DNA from: Bacteroidota bacterium
GTDB taxonomy: Bacteria; Bacteroidota; Bacteroidia; NS11-12g; UBA955
DNA length: 64,000 bases
Direction: 5' to 3'
Assembly (NCBI GenBank): GCA_963169345.1
Contig: CAUJCT010000013.1
Span: 1-64,000 of the forward strand
Below, one piece after another: positions 29,953 to 38,294 of the stretch. A program made the position numbers and the translations under genes. The first letter of the stretch is position 1. Each line of letters opens with the position of its first letter. The notes beneath the pieces are model-generated. The model had not been told where the DNA came from. It was given only the letters and a program-made list of their open reading frames with translations, and did not search any database.

Positions 29953-30924
29953 ATGGGAAGCGAAAGCATAGCTGAAATCATAGAGTATGGCAAGACTTGT
30001 GTTAGAGAGGAACTTGAAAGTCTCTCTGTATTAGATGCTCATATCAACAATGATTTTGCAAAGGTGGTTCAATTGATACTTGGCTCTAAAGGTCGGGTGG
30101 TTATTACCGGTATTGGTAAAAGTGCTATCATTGCTCAAAAAATTGTGGCAACCCTTAATTCTACCGGCACTCCTTCCATTTTTATGCATGCTGCCGATGC
30201 CATACATGGTGATTTAGGCATCATTCAAACCGATGATCTTATCATAGCCATTTCAAAAAGCGGCAATACACCTGAAATAAAAGCCTTAGCTCCTTTGCTT
30301 AAGCAATTCGGAAATGTTTTGGTTGGCATGGTTGGTAACCGCGATTCCAGTTTAGCCCTGGCATCCGACTATGTACTCGATACAACAGTAGAAAAAGAAG
30401 CTTGTCCCAATAACCTCGCTCCTACCACCAGCACAACAGCTCAATTATTAATGGGAGATGCTTTGGCTGTGGCTTTACTGAGATGCCGGAATTTCAGTTC
30501 CAGTGATTTTTCAAAATATCATCCCGGAGGTGCACTGGGCAAAAGATTGTATCTCACCTGTAAAGATATCGCCATTGGCAACCAAAAGCCATTGGTTCAA
30601 TATACTGACAGTATCAAAAGTGTCATTATTGAAATATCAAGAAACAGACTGGGTGCCACAATGGTTGAGAAAAATGGTCAATTAGCCGGTATCATTACCG
30701 ATGGTGATATCAGAAGAATGATAGAACACAGCAGTGACCTCAGCGGCATAACAGCAGCTGATATTATGAATGCACATCCTAAAACCATTGAAGCCTCGGA
30801 ACTGGCGGCTAATGCAGCTATTCTGATGAGAGAATTAAAAATTAGTCAACTGGCTGTTATGGAAGACAATCAGTATATTGGCATGATTCATATCCATGAT
30901 TTAAACAAAGAAGGTTTGTTATAA
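29953..30924 (+). CDS. kdsD: Arabinose-5-phosphate isomerase (KdsD/KpsF)
   Basis: 323 residues. It converts ribulose-5-phosphate to arabinose-5-phosphate, the first step to Kdo for LPS. The SIS domain covers about 30-180: VITGIGKSAIIAQKIVATL (residues 50-68), HGDLGIIQ, ISKSGNTPEI and the NLAPTTSTTAQL motif. Two CBS domains follow at about 205-320 (for example AGIITDGDIRRMI). All features of the family are present. manC follows after 5 bases, so the two sugar-phosphate genes are probably one operon. Confidence 0.94.
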   Translation: MGSESIAEIIEYGKTCVREELESLSVLDAHINNDFAKVVQLILGSKGRVVITGIGKSAIIAQKIVATLNSTGTPSIFMHAADAIHGDLGIIQTDDLIIAISKSGNTPEIKALAPLLKQFGNVLVGMVGNRDSSLALASDYVLDTTVEKEACPNNLAPTTSTTAQLLMGDALAVALLRCRNFSSSDFSKYHPGGALGKRLYLTCKDIAIGNQKPLVQYTDSIKSVIIEISRNRLGATMVEKNGQLAGIITDGDIRRMIEHSSDLSGITAADIMNAHPKTIEASELAANAAILMRELKISQLAVMEDNQYIGMIHIHDLNKEGLL

Positions 30925-30929
30925 TACAC

Positions 30930-32024
30930 ATGAAAAAAAACAAGAACAACTACGTAGTTATTATGGCAGGCGGCATAGGTAGCCGTTTCTGGCCACTTAG
31001 CAAAAGAAGCTATCCTAAACAGTTTCACGATATTTTAGGTGTTGGAAAATCGCTTCTGCGTCTGACTTTCGATAGGTTCGCTCAGTTTATTGAAACTGAA
31101 AATATCTACATCATTACCAATGCCAGCTACACACTGCTAGTGCACGATCAGTTACCTGAATTGCCTGAAGCCAATATCATAGACGAACCGGCTTCAATGA
31201 ATACAGCTCCATGTGTGGCGTATGCCAGCTTTAAAATCTACGCCAAAAATCCGGATGCCAATCTCATTTTTGCACCATCAGATCATTTGATTACAGATGA
31301 AAAGAATTTTATAGACTGTATGGTAAGTGCACTCAATTTTACTTCGGCCAATAAAATGCTTCTGACTTTGGGTATCAAACCTAACCGTCCTGATACTGGC
31401 TACGGATACATTCAACACCATGAAAAAGAAATTGAAAGTGGGTTCTACAAAGTGAAAACTTTTACTGAAAAACCAACTCTGGAAATTGCACAAACCTTTC
31501 TGGACAGTGGCGATTTCTCTTGGAACAGCGGTATTTTCGTTTGGAAAGCAGTGGATATACTTGGTGAATTTGAAGAACATCAGCACGACATGTATGAAAT
31601 CTTCAAAAAAGGTATGAAGAAATTCAATACCAATGAGGAACAGGCCTTCATCAACAAGCAATATCCTCTTTGCAAGAGTATTTCTATTGACTATGCCATT
31701 ATGGAAAAAACCAAAATTGCCGGTATCATGCCTGTTGATTTTGGATGGAGTGACCTTGGCACCTGGAAATCATTATTTGTTCTCCGCGACAAAGACGACA
31801 ACAACAATCTTGTTCATGGCAACAACATAGTACTCTACGATACCAAAAACAGTCTGATTTTTGAAGAAGCCGACAGCAACAAACTCGTTGTAGTAGAAGG
31901 CTTCGACGACGCCATCATCGTAGACACTCCCGACATCCTCTTCATCTCACACCTCAGCAAAGAACAAGAGGTAAAAGAGATTACGAGTGATATTAAGGAA
32001 AAGTTTAAAGGGAAGTTTAGTTAA
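30930..32024 (+). CDS. manC: Mannose-1-phosphate guanylyltransferase
   Basis: 364 residues. It makes GDP-mannose from mannose-1-P and GTP for polysaccharide and glycan synthesis. The nucleotide-binding signature MAGGIGSRFWPLSKRSYPKQF (split as MAGGIGSRFWPLSKR and SYPKQF) is at about residue 12, followed by FAPSDHLI (about 112), FTEKPTLEIAQTFLDSG and FSWNSGIFVWK (about 190-200). The C-terminal phosphomannose isomerase domain of bifunctional ManC is absent, as usual in Bacteroidota. The stop codon is 2 bases upstream of a 24-bp tandem repeat array. Confidence 0.93.
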   Translation: MKKNKNNYVVIMAGGIGSRFWPLSKRSYPKQFHDILGVGKSLLRLTFDRFAQFIETENIYIITNASYTLLVHDQLPELPEANIIDEPASMNTAPCVAYASFKIYAKNPDANLIFAPSDHLITDEKNFIDCMVSALNFTSANKMLLTLGIKPNRPDTGYGYIQHHEKEIESGFYKVKTFTEKPTLEIAQTFLDSGDFSWNSGIFVWKAVDILGEFEEHQHDMYEIFKKGMKKFNTNEEQAFINKQYPLCKSISIDYAIMEKTKIAGIMPVDFGWSDLGTWKSLFVLRDKDDNNNLVHGNNIVLYDTKNSLIFEEADSNKLVVVEGFDDAIIVDTPDILFISHLSKEQEVKEITSDIKEKFKGKFS

Positions 32025-32026
32025 GA

Positions 32027-32176
32027 CGCTTCGCGGCTGAAAAGCTAAATCGCTTCGCGGCTGAATAGCTGAATCGCTTTGCGGCTGAAAGGCTGAATCG
32101 CTTCGCGGCTGAAAGGCTGAATTGTTTCGCGGCTGAATAGCTGATTAATTGCTTTACTGCGGAAAAGCTGAATCGG
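32027..32176 (+). repeat. 24-bp tandem array built of octamers (GCTGAA-type), directly after manC
   Basis: Five 24-bp units occupy 32027-32146, each three octamers of the form CGCTTCGC-GGCTGAAT-AGCTGAAT with a few substitutions; a degenerate sixth follows. The array starts 2 bases after the manC stop. The remainder to 32313 is A/T-rich with no gene. It is one of several islands of the same family (see 32710-33016, 42285-42360, 50554-50710, 61528-61740, 62227-62258). Confidence 0.95.
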
Positions 32177-32313
32177 TGATATTCAATACTGATTTATTTT
32201 ATTGAATCTGATTGAAAGCCATACAAACAAAACTTTTCATATTTCACAAACAATACTACACTATTCAATAAAGTGTACCTTTAGTGCTATTTAAATGTAT
32301 CTATGTTTGAAGC

Positions 32314-32667
32314 ATGTATTTTAATTTTGAACGCCTAGAGATATGGCAATTAAGTCGTCAACTTACAATACTAGTTTTTGAAAGGACTCAAAGCACAGAC
32401 TTCCTTATATATCAGGATTTAATTCGACAAATTCGCAAATCTTGCATTTCGATATTTTCTAATATCGCAGAAGGCAGTGCCAGAACTTCCATTGCAGACA
32501 GAAGAAAATTTATTTCCATTGCTTATAGCAGCGCCATTGAGGCTTTGAGTCAACTAATATTATGCAATGATTTTCAAATTATATGTGATGAAGATTATGA
32601 AAAAATTAGACAATTAATTGAAAATTTAATTCTAAAAACGAATGCATTTTACAAATCAATACGTTAA
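32314..32667 (+). CDS. Four-helix-bundle protein (S23/IVP-like, 23S rRNA intervening-sequence protein family)
   Basis: 117 residues. The start MYFNFERLEIWQLSRQLTIL and the segment LIRQIRKSCISIFSNIAEGS ARTSIADRRKFISIAYSSA (split) match the four-helix bundle family often found inside rRNA intervening sequences or scattered in Bacteroidota genomes. The conserved NIAEG and SAIEA-type pieces are present. Function is unknown; some relatives (Avd) help diversity-generating retroelements, but no reverse transcriptase or variable repeat is near. The gene is framed by octamer-repeat arrays in opposite orientation, so it may be part of a mobile or repeat-borne unit. Confidence 0.85.
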   Translation: MYFNFERLEIWQLSRQLTILVFERTQSTDFLIYQDLIRQIRKSCISIFSNIAEGSARTSIADRRKFISIAYSSAIEALSQLILCNDFQIICDEDYEKIRQLIENLILKTNAFYKSIR

Positions 32668-32709
32668 AAGCACATAATCAAATGATATACATCTAAGTAT
32701 CCAAACTAC

Positions 32710-33016
32710 TCCGAAACAATTCAGTCTTTCAGCTTTTCAGCTATTCTTTTCCTAAAATTAATAGTATGTCGTCAATTTGAAATTGCTTCGAAAAACATAA
32801 AACCTTATCATTTTAAAAACGGAACCTTCTACCGCGAAACAATTCAGCCTTTCAGATTTTCAGACTTTCAGCATCTAAGTTTATGCTCCTGTTCCCTCTA
32901 CCGCGAAACAATTAAGCCTTTCAGCTTTTCAGCCTTTCAGCCTATTAGTTTATGCTCCTGTTCCCTCTACCGCGAAACAATTCAGCTTTTCAGCTTTTCA
33001 GCCTTTCAGCCTATCA
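32710..33016 (-). repeat. 69-bp higher-order repeat, inverted relative to the 32027 array
   Basis: The start of each unit (TACCGCGAAACAATT) falls at 32830, 32899 and 32968, giving an exact period of 69 bases; a partial unit lies near 32710-32760. Each unit contains octamers TTCAGCCT/TTCAGCTT (complement of the GGCTGAA octamers), the linker CCGCGAAACAATT, and TTATGCTCC. The last element is homologous to the end of the adjacent gene: its final codons (GGAGCATAAACTGA) lie inside the last unit. Together with the 32027 array it brackets the four-helix-bundle gene as inverted flanks. The stretch 32668-33013 holds no gene. Confidence 0.9.
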
Positions 33017-33256
33017 GTTTATGCTCCCCCTCACCCTCTGACTATACACCCTCACTGCCTGGTTGATGTTGAGGTTTTCGGCGGCCATGACTTCTTTGCA
33101 GAAGATGGCTGCGAGGATATGGGTGAGTTGCTCGCCTTCGTCTTTGCCTTCTATGGTGATACTTAATGGCGATTCGTTTAGCAAATCCTGCTCAGCTTGT
33201 TTGAGCTGATCAATTGAGTAGGTTTCTACTATTTGTTTGATGACTTGTACATTCAT
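33014..33256 (-). CDS. Small conserved Bacteroidota protein (DUF6952-like)
   Basis: 80 residues, MNVQVIKQIVETYSIDQLKQ... with EGKDEGEQLTHILAAIFCKE in the middle and a basic end. From memory it resembles DUF6952, a small Bacteroidota family next to thioredoxins. It overlaps the upstream thioredoxin by 4 bases, so coupling and a shared function in thiol chemistry are likely, though it has only one cysteine. The last five codons lie inside the 69-bp repeat, so its C-terminus may have been altered by that repeat. Role unknown. Confidence 0.7.
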   Translation of the reverse strand: MNVQVIKQIVETYSIDQLKQAEQDLLNESPLSITIEGKDEGEQLTHILAAIFCKEVMAAENLNINQAVRVYSQRVRGSIN

Positions 33257-33564
33257 AGTTTTTGAATTAGTTCTGTGAATACCTCTTCTTTTGAAGTACT
33301 GATGCCTTCTTTAAACTGACCATTTTCAAATGTAGCAAAGAAAGGTAAAGTATCTACTCCCGCCATTTTGCGGGCTTCAGGGTTGTGCTCGGCATTGATG
33401 TCGACAAAAACAATGTCCTTGAACCTCTCATCATCGCTTAAACGTCTGAATTTAGGCGCAAATAATTTGCAACTACCACACCAGTCGGCATAATATTTAA
33501 CTACTACTTTCGGATGATTGATATCCTGAGTGAATTTTGAATCGTCGGATAGAACTACTGACAT
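33253..33564 (-). CDS. Cytoplasmic thioredoxin
   Basis: 103 residues without a signal peptide. Active-site variant YADWCGSCKLFAPKF at about residue 26 (WCGSC rather than WCGPC; the CxxC pair is intact) and cis-Pro in VDTLPFFATF. It should reduce disulfides in the cytosol; the Ser in the CxxC spacer may raise or shift the redox potential. It is second in a three-gene set: the rhodanese-thioredoxin lipoprotein ends 4 bases upstream, and the DUF6952-like gene overlaps its end by 4 bases. Confidence 0.88.
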   Translation of the reverse strand: MSVVLSDDSKFTQDINHPKVVVKYYADWCGSCKLFAPKFRRLSDDERFKDIVFVDINAEHNPEARKMAGVDTLPFFATFENGQFKEGISTSKEEVFTELIQKL

Positions 33565-33568
33565 GTTG

Positions 33569-34267
33569 TTATTTGAATTTATCTATAATAGCGAGCAAAC
33601 TTTCCTCAGGCTGAACACCAAGTGAACGGTAGACTTCCTTTCCGTTTTTGATGAATACCAGCAAAGGAATCTGATTGGCATTGTACTCCCGCGCCAATGC
33701 AGGATTCTCATCGGTGTCTATGCTGTAAACAATGACATCGGCTGCACGCTCATCGTGGATTTTCTCAACTGTTGGTTGCAGTATTTTACAAGGACCACAC
33801 CAGGTAGCATTAAAATCAACCATAACAAGTTTACTACCCATTCTGGCTTTTAAAAATGGAATTGTATCACTTTCGTAAACCACTTTTGGTTTTTCGCTCA
33901 CCAGTTCAAATCCGGCTTTTTCCCAGGCACTCACACCACCAGTCAAAGCTTTAGCTTCTCTAAAACCTAAAATATTCATGCGGGTTACGCCTTTGTCTGC
34001 TGCTTTATCATCGTTGGCAACTATGTATACCGGTAAGGAGCTGTAAAGAACAGATGTAAGAGAATCAAATTTAGGGGAATTGATATCTATATTGACTGAT
34101 TTTTCAATATGATTAGCTTTAAACTCTTCTGCTGTGCGAATATCCAGTATTTGAACATTGGCTTCTTCAGCTTTTTTACTGAGTTCTTTCGCGTCAATCT
34201 TAGAACTGGGTCCATTGCCACATGCCATCATTAAAAAGGCTAAAGCAATCGCGGAGGTTTTTTTCAT
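33569..34267 (-). CDS. Exported rhodanese-like/thioredoxin fusion lipoprotein
   Basis: 232 residues from the ATG at 34267 (a longer MYP start at 34276 is possible). Lipobox MMAC gives a lipoprotein. Rhodanese-like domain at about 22-120: IRTAEEFKANHIEKSVNIDI and GFREAKALTGGVSAWEKAGFE, but the active-site loop reads VYIVANDDKAADKG with no cysteine, so sulfurtransferase activity is unlikely. Thioredoxin domain at about 125-232: FNATWCGPCKILQPTV with intact CxxC, and cis-Pro at NQIPLLVFI. It is likely a periplasmic thiol reductase with a dead rhodanese module as binding domain (inference). First gene of the three-gene thioredoxin operon. Confidence 0.88.
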   Translation of the reverse strand: MKKTSAIALAFLMMACGNGPSSKIDAKELSKKAEEANVQILDIRTAEEFKANHIEKSVNIDINSPKFDSLTSVLYSSLPVYIVANDDKAADKGVTRMNILGFREAKALTGGVSAWEKAGFELVSEKPKVVYESDTIPFLKARMGSKLVMVDFNATWCGPCKILQPTVEKIHDERAADVIVYSIDTDENPALAREYNANQIPLLVFIKNGKEVYRSLGVQPEESLLAIIDKFK

Positions 34268-34336
34268 TGGGTACAAAATTACTTGAAATTAAAATATAAA
34301 TTAAATTGATGAAATAAATAATAATATAGCTAAATA

Positions 34337-34633
34337 CTATTTACCAAACAATCCACCTAAGCCTGGCATTCCGGCAATTGCTGCGACATCGCCCATCGCC
34401 GCTTTTTCGGCTGCTGCAAGTGCATTGTTAATTGCCAATACCATGTTGTCTTCCAATCTGGATTTATCATTCAGCATTTCAGGTTCGATATGCACTGCCA
34501 GTATTTTTCTGTTGGCATTGCAGTCAACAGTTATACCATTGGTGGTTTCAGTTACTTGAATAGACTCGAGTTTTAACTTCAGCTCCTCGGCCTTCTTCTT
34601 CATTTCCAATAATTGAGAAATATTTCCAAACAT
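34337..34633 (-). CDS. YbaB/EbfC nucleoid-associated protein
   Basis: 98 residues, MFGNISQLLEMKKKAEELKL with the amphipathic helix, then VTETTNGITVDCNANRKILAVHI and a Gly-rich end GMPGLGGLFGK, the layout of YbaB/EbfC. It binds DNA as a dimer. The order relative to recR/dnaX, its common partners, is not kept here. It lies between Fhs and the thioredoxin operon with 48 and 69-base gaps. Confidence 0.9.
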   Translation of the reverse strand: MFGNISQLLEMKKKAEELKLKLESIQVTETTNGITVDCNANRKILAVHIEPEMLNDKSRLEDNMVLAINNALAAAEKAAMGDVAAIAGMPGLGGLFGK

Positions 34634-34681
34634 GCTTCAAAAATACGGAAAATAGCTTGAAACTTAAATGACGGCAATCAA

Positions 34682-36349
34682 TTAAGACAAACCACTGATA
34701 ATCCCATCATCATCTATATGCATACCTTCTGAAGCCGGTGTATCCGGTAAACCTGGCATACGCATCATACTGCCTAAAATTGGTACTATGAATCCTGCAC
34801 CGGATGCAATTTCAAATTCTCTTACAGTGATATTAAAACCTTTAGGGCGACCAATTAATTTTTCATTATCACTGAAAGATTTCTGAGTTTTGGCCATACA
34901 AACAGGCAAATGTCCCAGACCGATTTTTTCGATTCTTCTGAGGTCGGCTGCAGCAGTTGCTGTATATTCAACATCATCAGCACCATATATGGTTTTAGCT
35001 ATTTTGGCAATTTTATCTTTAACCGGACTGTTCCAATCGTATAAAGGTTTGAAATGATTGTTTCCGTTTTCAATTTCATCGACAACAGCTTTAGCTAACT
35101 CAGTAGTACCGTTGCCTCCCAAAGCCCATCCTTTGCTCAGCACAGCTTTAACTCCTAATTGCTGACACAACTGTCTGAGCAGTTCAACTTCTTCGTCGGT
35201 GTCGGTTATAAAATGGTTGATGGCAACAATTGGATTGATTCCAAAACTGCGGGCATTCTCTATGTGTTTTTCGAGATTGGCAAACCCGGCTTTGACTCTT
35301 ATAACATCAGGCGTATTCAATTCATCAGGAGATGCACCGCCGTGATGCCTGAGTGCTCTTATAGTGGCTACCAAAACCATGGCATGCGGTTTTAATCCGG
35401 CATAACCACATTTAATATCCATAAATTTCTCTGCGCCCAAATCAGCCCCAAAACCAGCTTCAGTTACTACATAATCTCCAAGAGATAGTCCCATTTTAGT
35501 CGCAACTATGGTATTGGTACCTTGAGCGATATTTGCAAACGGACCTCCGTGCAGAATGGCAGGGTTGCCTTCGAGTGTCTGAACCAGATTGGGTTTCATG
35601 GCATCTTTTAACAATATGGCCATAGCTTCCTGCACTTTTAAATCGCGTGCAAAAACAGGTTGATTGTCGTAAGTAAATCCCACCAGAATATTGCCGATTT
35701 TTTCCTTGAGGTCAGATAAACTTTGAGACATACATAAGATAGCCATGATTTCGGAAGCGGCAGTTATATTAAACCCATCCGAGCGCATGACACCATTAGC
35801 CTTCCCTCCTATTCCAATGATGATTTCGCGCAGACTTCTGTCATTCATATCAATGACACGTTTCCAGATGACAGAACGCGGATCAATCTTAACAGGATGT
35901 TTAGGATTTCTGATAACGTTATCGATAATAGCAGCCAGAAAATTATTGGCTTTTTCAACAGCACTGAAATCACCAGTGAAATGCAGATTGATATCTTCCA
36001 TAGGCACTACCTGTGAGTAGCCTCCGCCGGCAGCGCCACCTTTAATCCCAAACACCGGTCCAAGTGATGGTTCTCTTAAAACAACTATCGACTTCTTACC
36101 AATTTTATTCAGACCTTCATTCAATCCTATCGAAACCGTTGTTTTACCTTCTCCCGCAGGTGTTGGTGTTATTGCTGAAACCAAAACGAGTTTAGATTGC
36201 TTGACTTTTTCAGCATCAATAAGGCTTAGAGGTAATTTGGCCTTGTATCTGCCATAATACTCCAGCAATTCTTCAGGTACGTTGATTTTAGCGGCTATTT
36301 CCTGAATAGGACGCATTTGAACAGATTGGGCAATAGAAATATCTGACAT
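34682..36349 (-). CDS. fhs: Formate--tetrahydrofolate ligase
   Basis: 555 residues from ATG at 36349 (a TTG at 36370 is the only upstream start and lacks support). It activates formate to 10-formyl-THF with ATP, feeding purine and fMet synthesis. P-loop TPTPAGEGKTTVSIGL at about 63-78, GIKGGAAGGGYSQVVPMEDINLHFTGD (split as GIKGGAAGGGYSQV and EDINLHFTGD), and TEAGFGADLGAEKF near 320 are the family signatures. Full length with complete folate and formate elements. Single gene; no folD in the window. Confidence 0.95.
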   Translation of the reverse strand: MSDISIAQSVQMRPIQEIAAKINVPEELLEYYGRYKAKLPLSLIDAEKVKQSKLVLVSAITPTPAGEGKTTVSIGLNEGLNKIGKKSIVVLREPSLGPVFGIKGGAAGGGYSQVVPMEDINLHFTGDFSAVEKANNFLAAIIDNVIRNPKHPVKIDPRSVIWKRVIDMNDRSLREIIIGIGGKANGVMRSDGFNITAASEIMAILCMSQSLSDLKEKIGNILVGFTYDNQPVFARDLKVQEAMAILLKDAMKPNLVQTLEGNPAILHGGPFANIAQGTNTIVATKMGLSLGDYVVTEAGFGADLGAEKFMDIKCGYAGLKPHAMVLVATIRALRHHGGASPDELNTPDVIRVKAGFANLEKHIENARSFGINPIVAINHFITDTDEEVELLRQLCQQLGVKAVLSKGWALGGNGTTELAKAVVDEIENGNNHFKPLYDWNSPVKDKIAKIAKTIYGADDVEYTATAAADLRRIEKIGLGHLPVCMAKTQKSFSDNEKLIGRPKGFNITVREFEIASGAGFIVPILGSMMRMPGLPDTPASEGMHIDDDGIISGLS

Positions 36350-36649
36350 AGGAAATATGATTTGTTTCAAACCTAATCAAATTTTAGGAAAGCAAAAAGA
36401 ATGTTCGTCATATTGCAGATTTATGACAATAATTGAATAGAAAGTTAAATGAAGATTAAGCTCAAAATCAAATTTTAAACCTTAACATTCAGTAATTTAC
36501 AAAAAAAATTTTCCAATTGGCTGCAACCTATTTCAAATCATCAGGTCAAATGGACAAATAACAAAAGAAATAAAGCAGTTGATTTGAAAACACAAAAAGG
36601 CCTTTGTCAACAGCCGAGTTTCACACAAACCTTAAACACCTTTAAAGTC

Positions 36650-37321
36650 ATGAACAACAAAATGAACTTATGGATGGCCGCAGTAGCTGTTGTTGCCATC
36701 TTCTTCGCCAGCTGCTCAAAAGACCAAAGCAGTAATATCAATTCAACTCCATCCAGTGAGCTGAGCATTCCTGAAATTGAAGTTCTTGCTTCACAGGCAG
36801 ACGAAGCTTTTATGAATACCGAAGTACAAGGCGGAACCGAATCAGAAGCTTTCATCATGGAAAGTGATGGATTACCGGATGCTTACCAGGTAACTGAGTC
36901 AACTGCCGATGAAATCAATTCAACAAAAAGAGATGGTAATGCCAGCAGATTAAAAGTTTGCCTCAGTAAACTTGAACTCGACCCTGATCAAATAGCTAAA
37001 ATCCGCCGTCTGTTCCGCGCTTACGAAGATTGCAAACACAGCATCATCGTCAGACATGGCAATGCTTTAAGAGAGTTGATAAAAACTTATAATGGCAAAC
37101 GTGAAGAACTGGTTAAAGCTTTGAGAAATGGCAGAATCAGCAAAGCTGAATTCGAAGAAAAAATGAAAGCTTTAAGAATTGAATTCAACAGACACAAAAA
37201 CGATTTGGCTTCTAAAGCTCGCGCTGCACTGAAAGATTGTTACACCAAAATGTTAAGAGGATTAAATGGTGTAATGACTGAAAGACAATGGAAAGCATTT
37301 GTCAACTGCTACAGAATCTGA
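36650..37321 (+). CDS. Lipoprotein with a helical LTxxQ/Spy-like C-terminal domain
   Basis: 223 residues from the ATG at 36650 (the frame opens at a TTG at 36584, giving a poor signal). Lipobox FASC. An acidic Ser/Glu-rich stretch (about 25-90) leads to a charged helical region (about 100-223): LDPDQIAKIRRLFRAYEDC, SKAEFEEKMKALRIEFNRH and MTERQWKAFVNCYRI. The 'LDPDQ' and 'MTERQW' elements resemble the paired LTxxQ motifs of Spy/CpxP periplasmic chaperones, but spacing is not identical, so this is only a resemblance. Four cysteines in the helical part may form disulfides. A strong terminator follows. Confidence 0.6.
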   Translation: MNNKMNLWMAAVAVVAIFFASCSKDQSSNINSTPSSELSIPEIEVLASQADEAFMNTEVQGGTESEAFIMESDGLPDAYQVTESTADEINSTKRDGNASRLKVCLSKLELDPDQIAKIRRLFRAYEDCKHSIIVRHGNALRELIKTYNGKREELVKALRNGRISKAEFEEKMKALRIEFNRHKNDLASKARAALKDCYTKMLRGLNGVMTERQWKAFVNCYRI

Positions 37322-37360
37322 GTACTATCGATTCACCTTTATATTTACACAAAACAAATG

Positions 37361-37384
37361 ACCCCGAATTTTCGGGGTTTTTTG
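37361..37384 (+). terminator. Rho-independent terminator
   Basis: Stem ACCCCGA/TCGGGGT followed by a T-run, 40 bases after the lipoprotein stop, between it and the convergent DUF58 gene. Confidence 0.85.
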
Positions 37385-38287
37385 TTATACCATTCTTGCG
37401 CGCTTGGCAAAAAATGGCAACAAAATCTGATTGAAATCCTTTCTTACATCTGCTTCAACAAAATCAATTTTGTATTGATTGCACTTGAGTCTTAAATCAT
37501 TTTTAAACTGATGAATTTTATCCAGATATAATGACTTCACATCATCGGGATACAACTTCAATTCTTCTCCAGATTCCGAATCCACAAATTTATATGGTCT
37601 GTTGCTGAAGTTAAATTCAAGTTCAGTCTCACCATCTACAATGTGAAAGACAATTACTTCATGCTTTCTAAACTTCAGGTGTTGCAAAGCATCAAACAGT
37701 GCATCGTTGTTGGATGAAGCTTCAAACATATCGCTCAATATTACAACCAAACTGCGTCTGTGTATTTTCTCAGCAATTGTATCCAGGGTTTCAGCCACAT
37801 TGGTTGAATGGCCGTTTGCCTGACCTTTGATGGTATTTAAAAGCTCGTTAATGATTAAGTTGTAATGTGAAGCCGAAGATTTGACATCAAATGTAGACAG
37901 GATTTTATCCGAGAATTTGTATAAGCCAAATGCATCTCTTTGTCTTTTCATCAAATTAGACAAGACAGCAGCGGCAATGCAGGCAAAACGAATCTTAAGT
38001 TTAGTATCTTTCGGATAAAACATACTGGGAGAAACATCCAGTAAAATATGGCATCTCAGATTGGTTTCCTCATCAAATCGCTTGACAAATAACTTATCGG
38101 TTCTTCCATATAATTTCCAATCTATATTGCGGGTCGACTCACCGGTATTGTACAATCTGTGTTCTGCAAACTCGACTGAAAATCCATGAAAAGGACTTTT
38201 ATGCATTCCTGTAATAAACCCTTCCACTACTTGTGAGGCAAGTAAATCGAGGTTGTCATAGGATTCTGCAATTTCGAGTAAGTTCAT
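37385..38287 (-). CDS. DUF58 domain protein
   Basis: 300 residues from the ATG at 38287; an upstream TTG at 38302 would overlap hutH. The core holds the DUF58 signature GMHKSPFHGFSVEFAEHRLY and GESTRNIDWKLYGRTDKLFVKRFDEETN, then a von Willebrand factor A-like fold with HILLDVSPSM (DxSxS metal site near residue 90). DUF58 proteins usually accompany MoxR AAA ATPases in stress-related chaperone systems; no MoxR gene is in the window. It is 7 bases downstream of hutH, so probably on the same transcript by chance. Confidence 0.9.
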   Translation of the reverse strand: MNLLEIAESYDNLDLLASQVVEGFITGMHKSPFHGFSVEFAEHRLYNTGESTRNIDWKLYGRTDKLFVKRFDEETNLRCHILLDVSPSMFYPKDTKLKIRFACIAAAVLSNLMKRQRDAFGLYKFSDKILSTFDVKSSASHYNLIINELLNTIKGQANGHSTNVAETLDTIAEKIHRRSLVVILSDMFEASSNNDALFDALQHLKFRKHEVIVFHIVDGETELEFNFSNRPYKFVDSESGEELKLYPDDVKSLYLDKIHQFKNDLRLKCNQYKIDFVEADVRKDFNQILLPFFAKRARMV

Positions 38288-38294
38288 AGTATCA

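Noticed and set aside
32314..32667. Diversity-generating retroelement Avd
   Set aside because: The four-helix fold fits, but there is no reverse transcriptase or template/variable repeat pair nearby.
32830..33030. Possible CRISPR array
   Set aside because: Three 69-bp units are near-identical with no unique spacers; no cas genes in the window.
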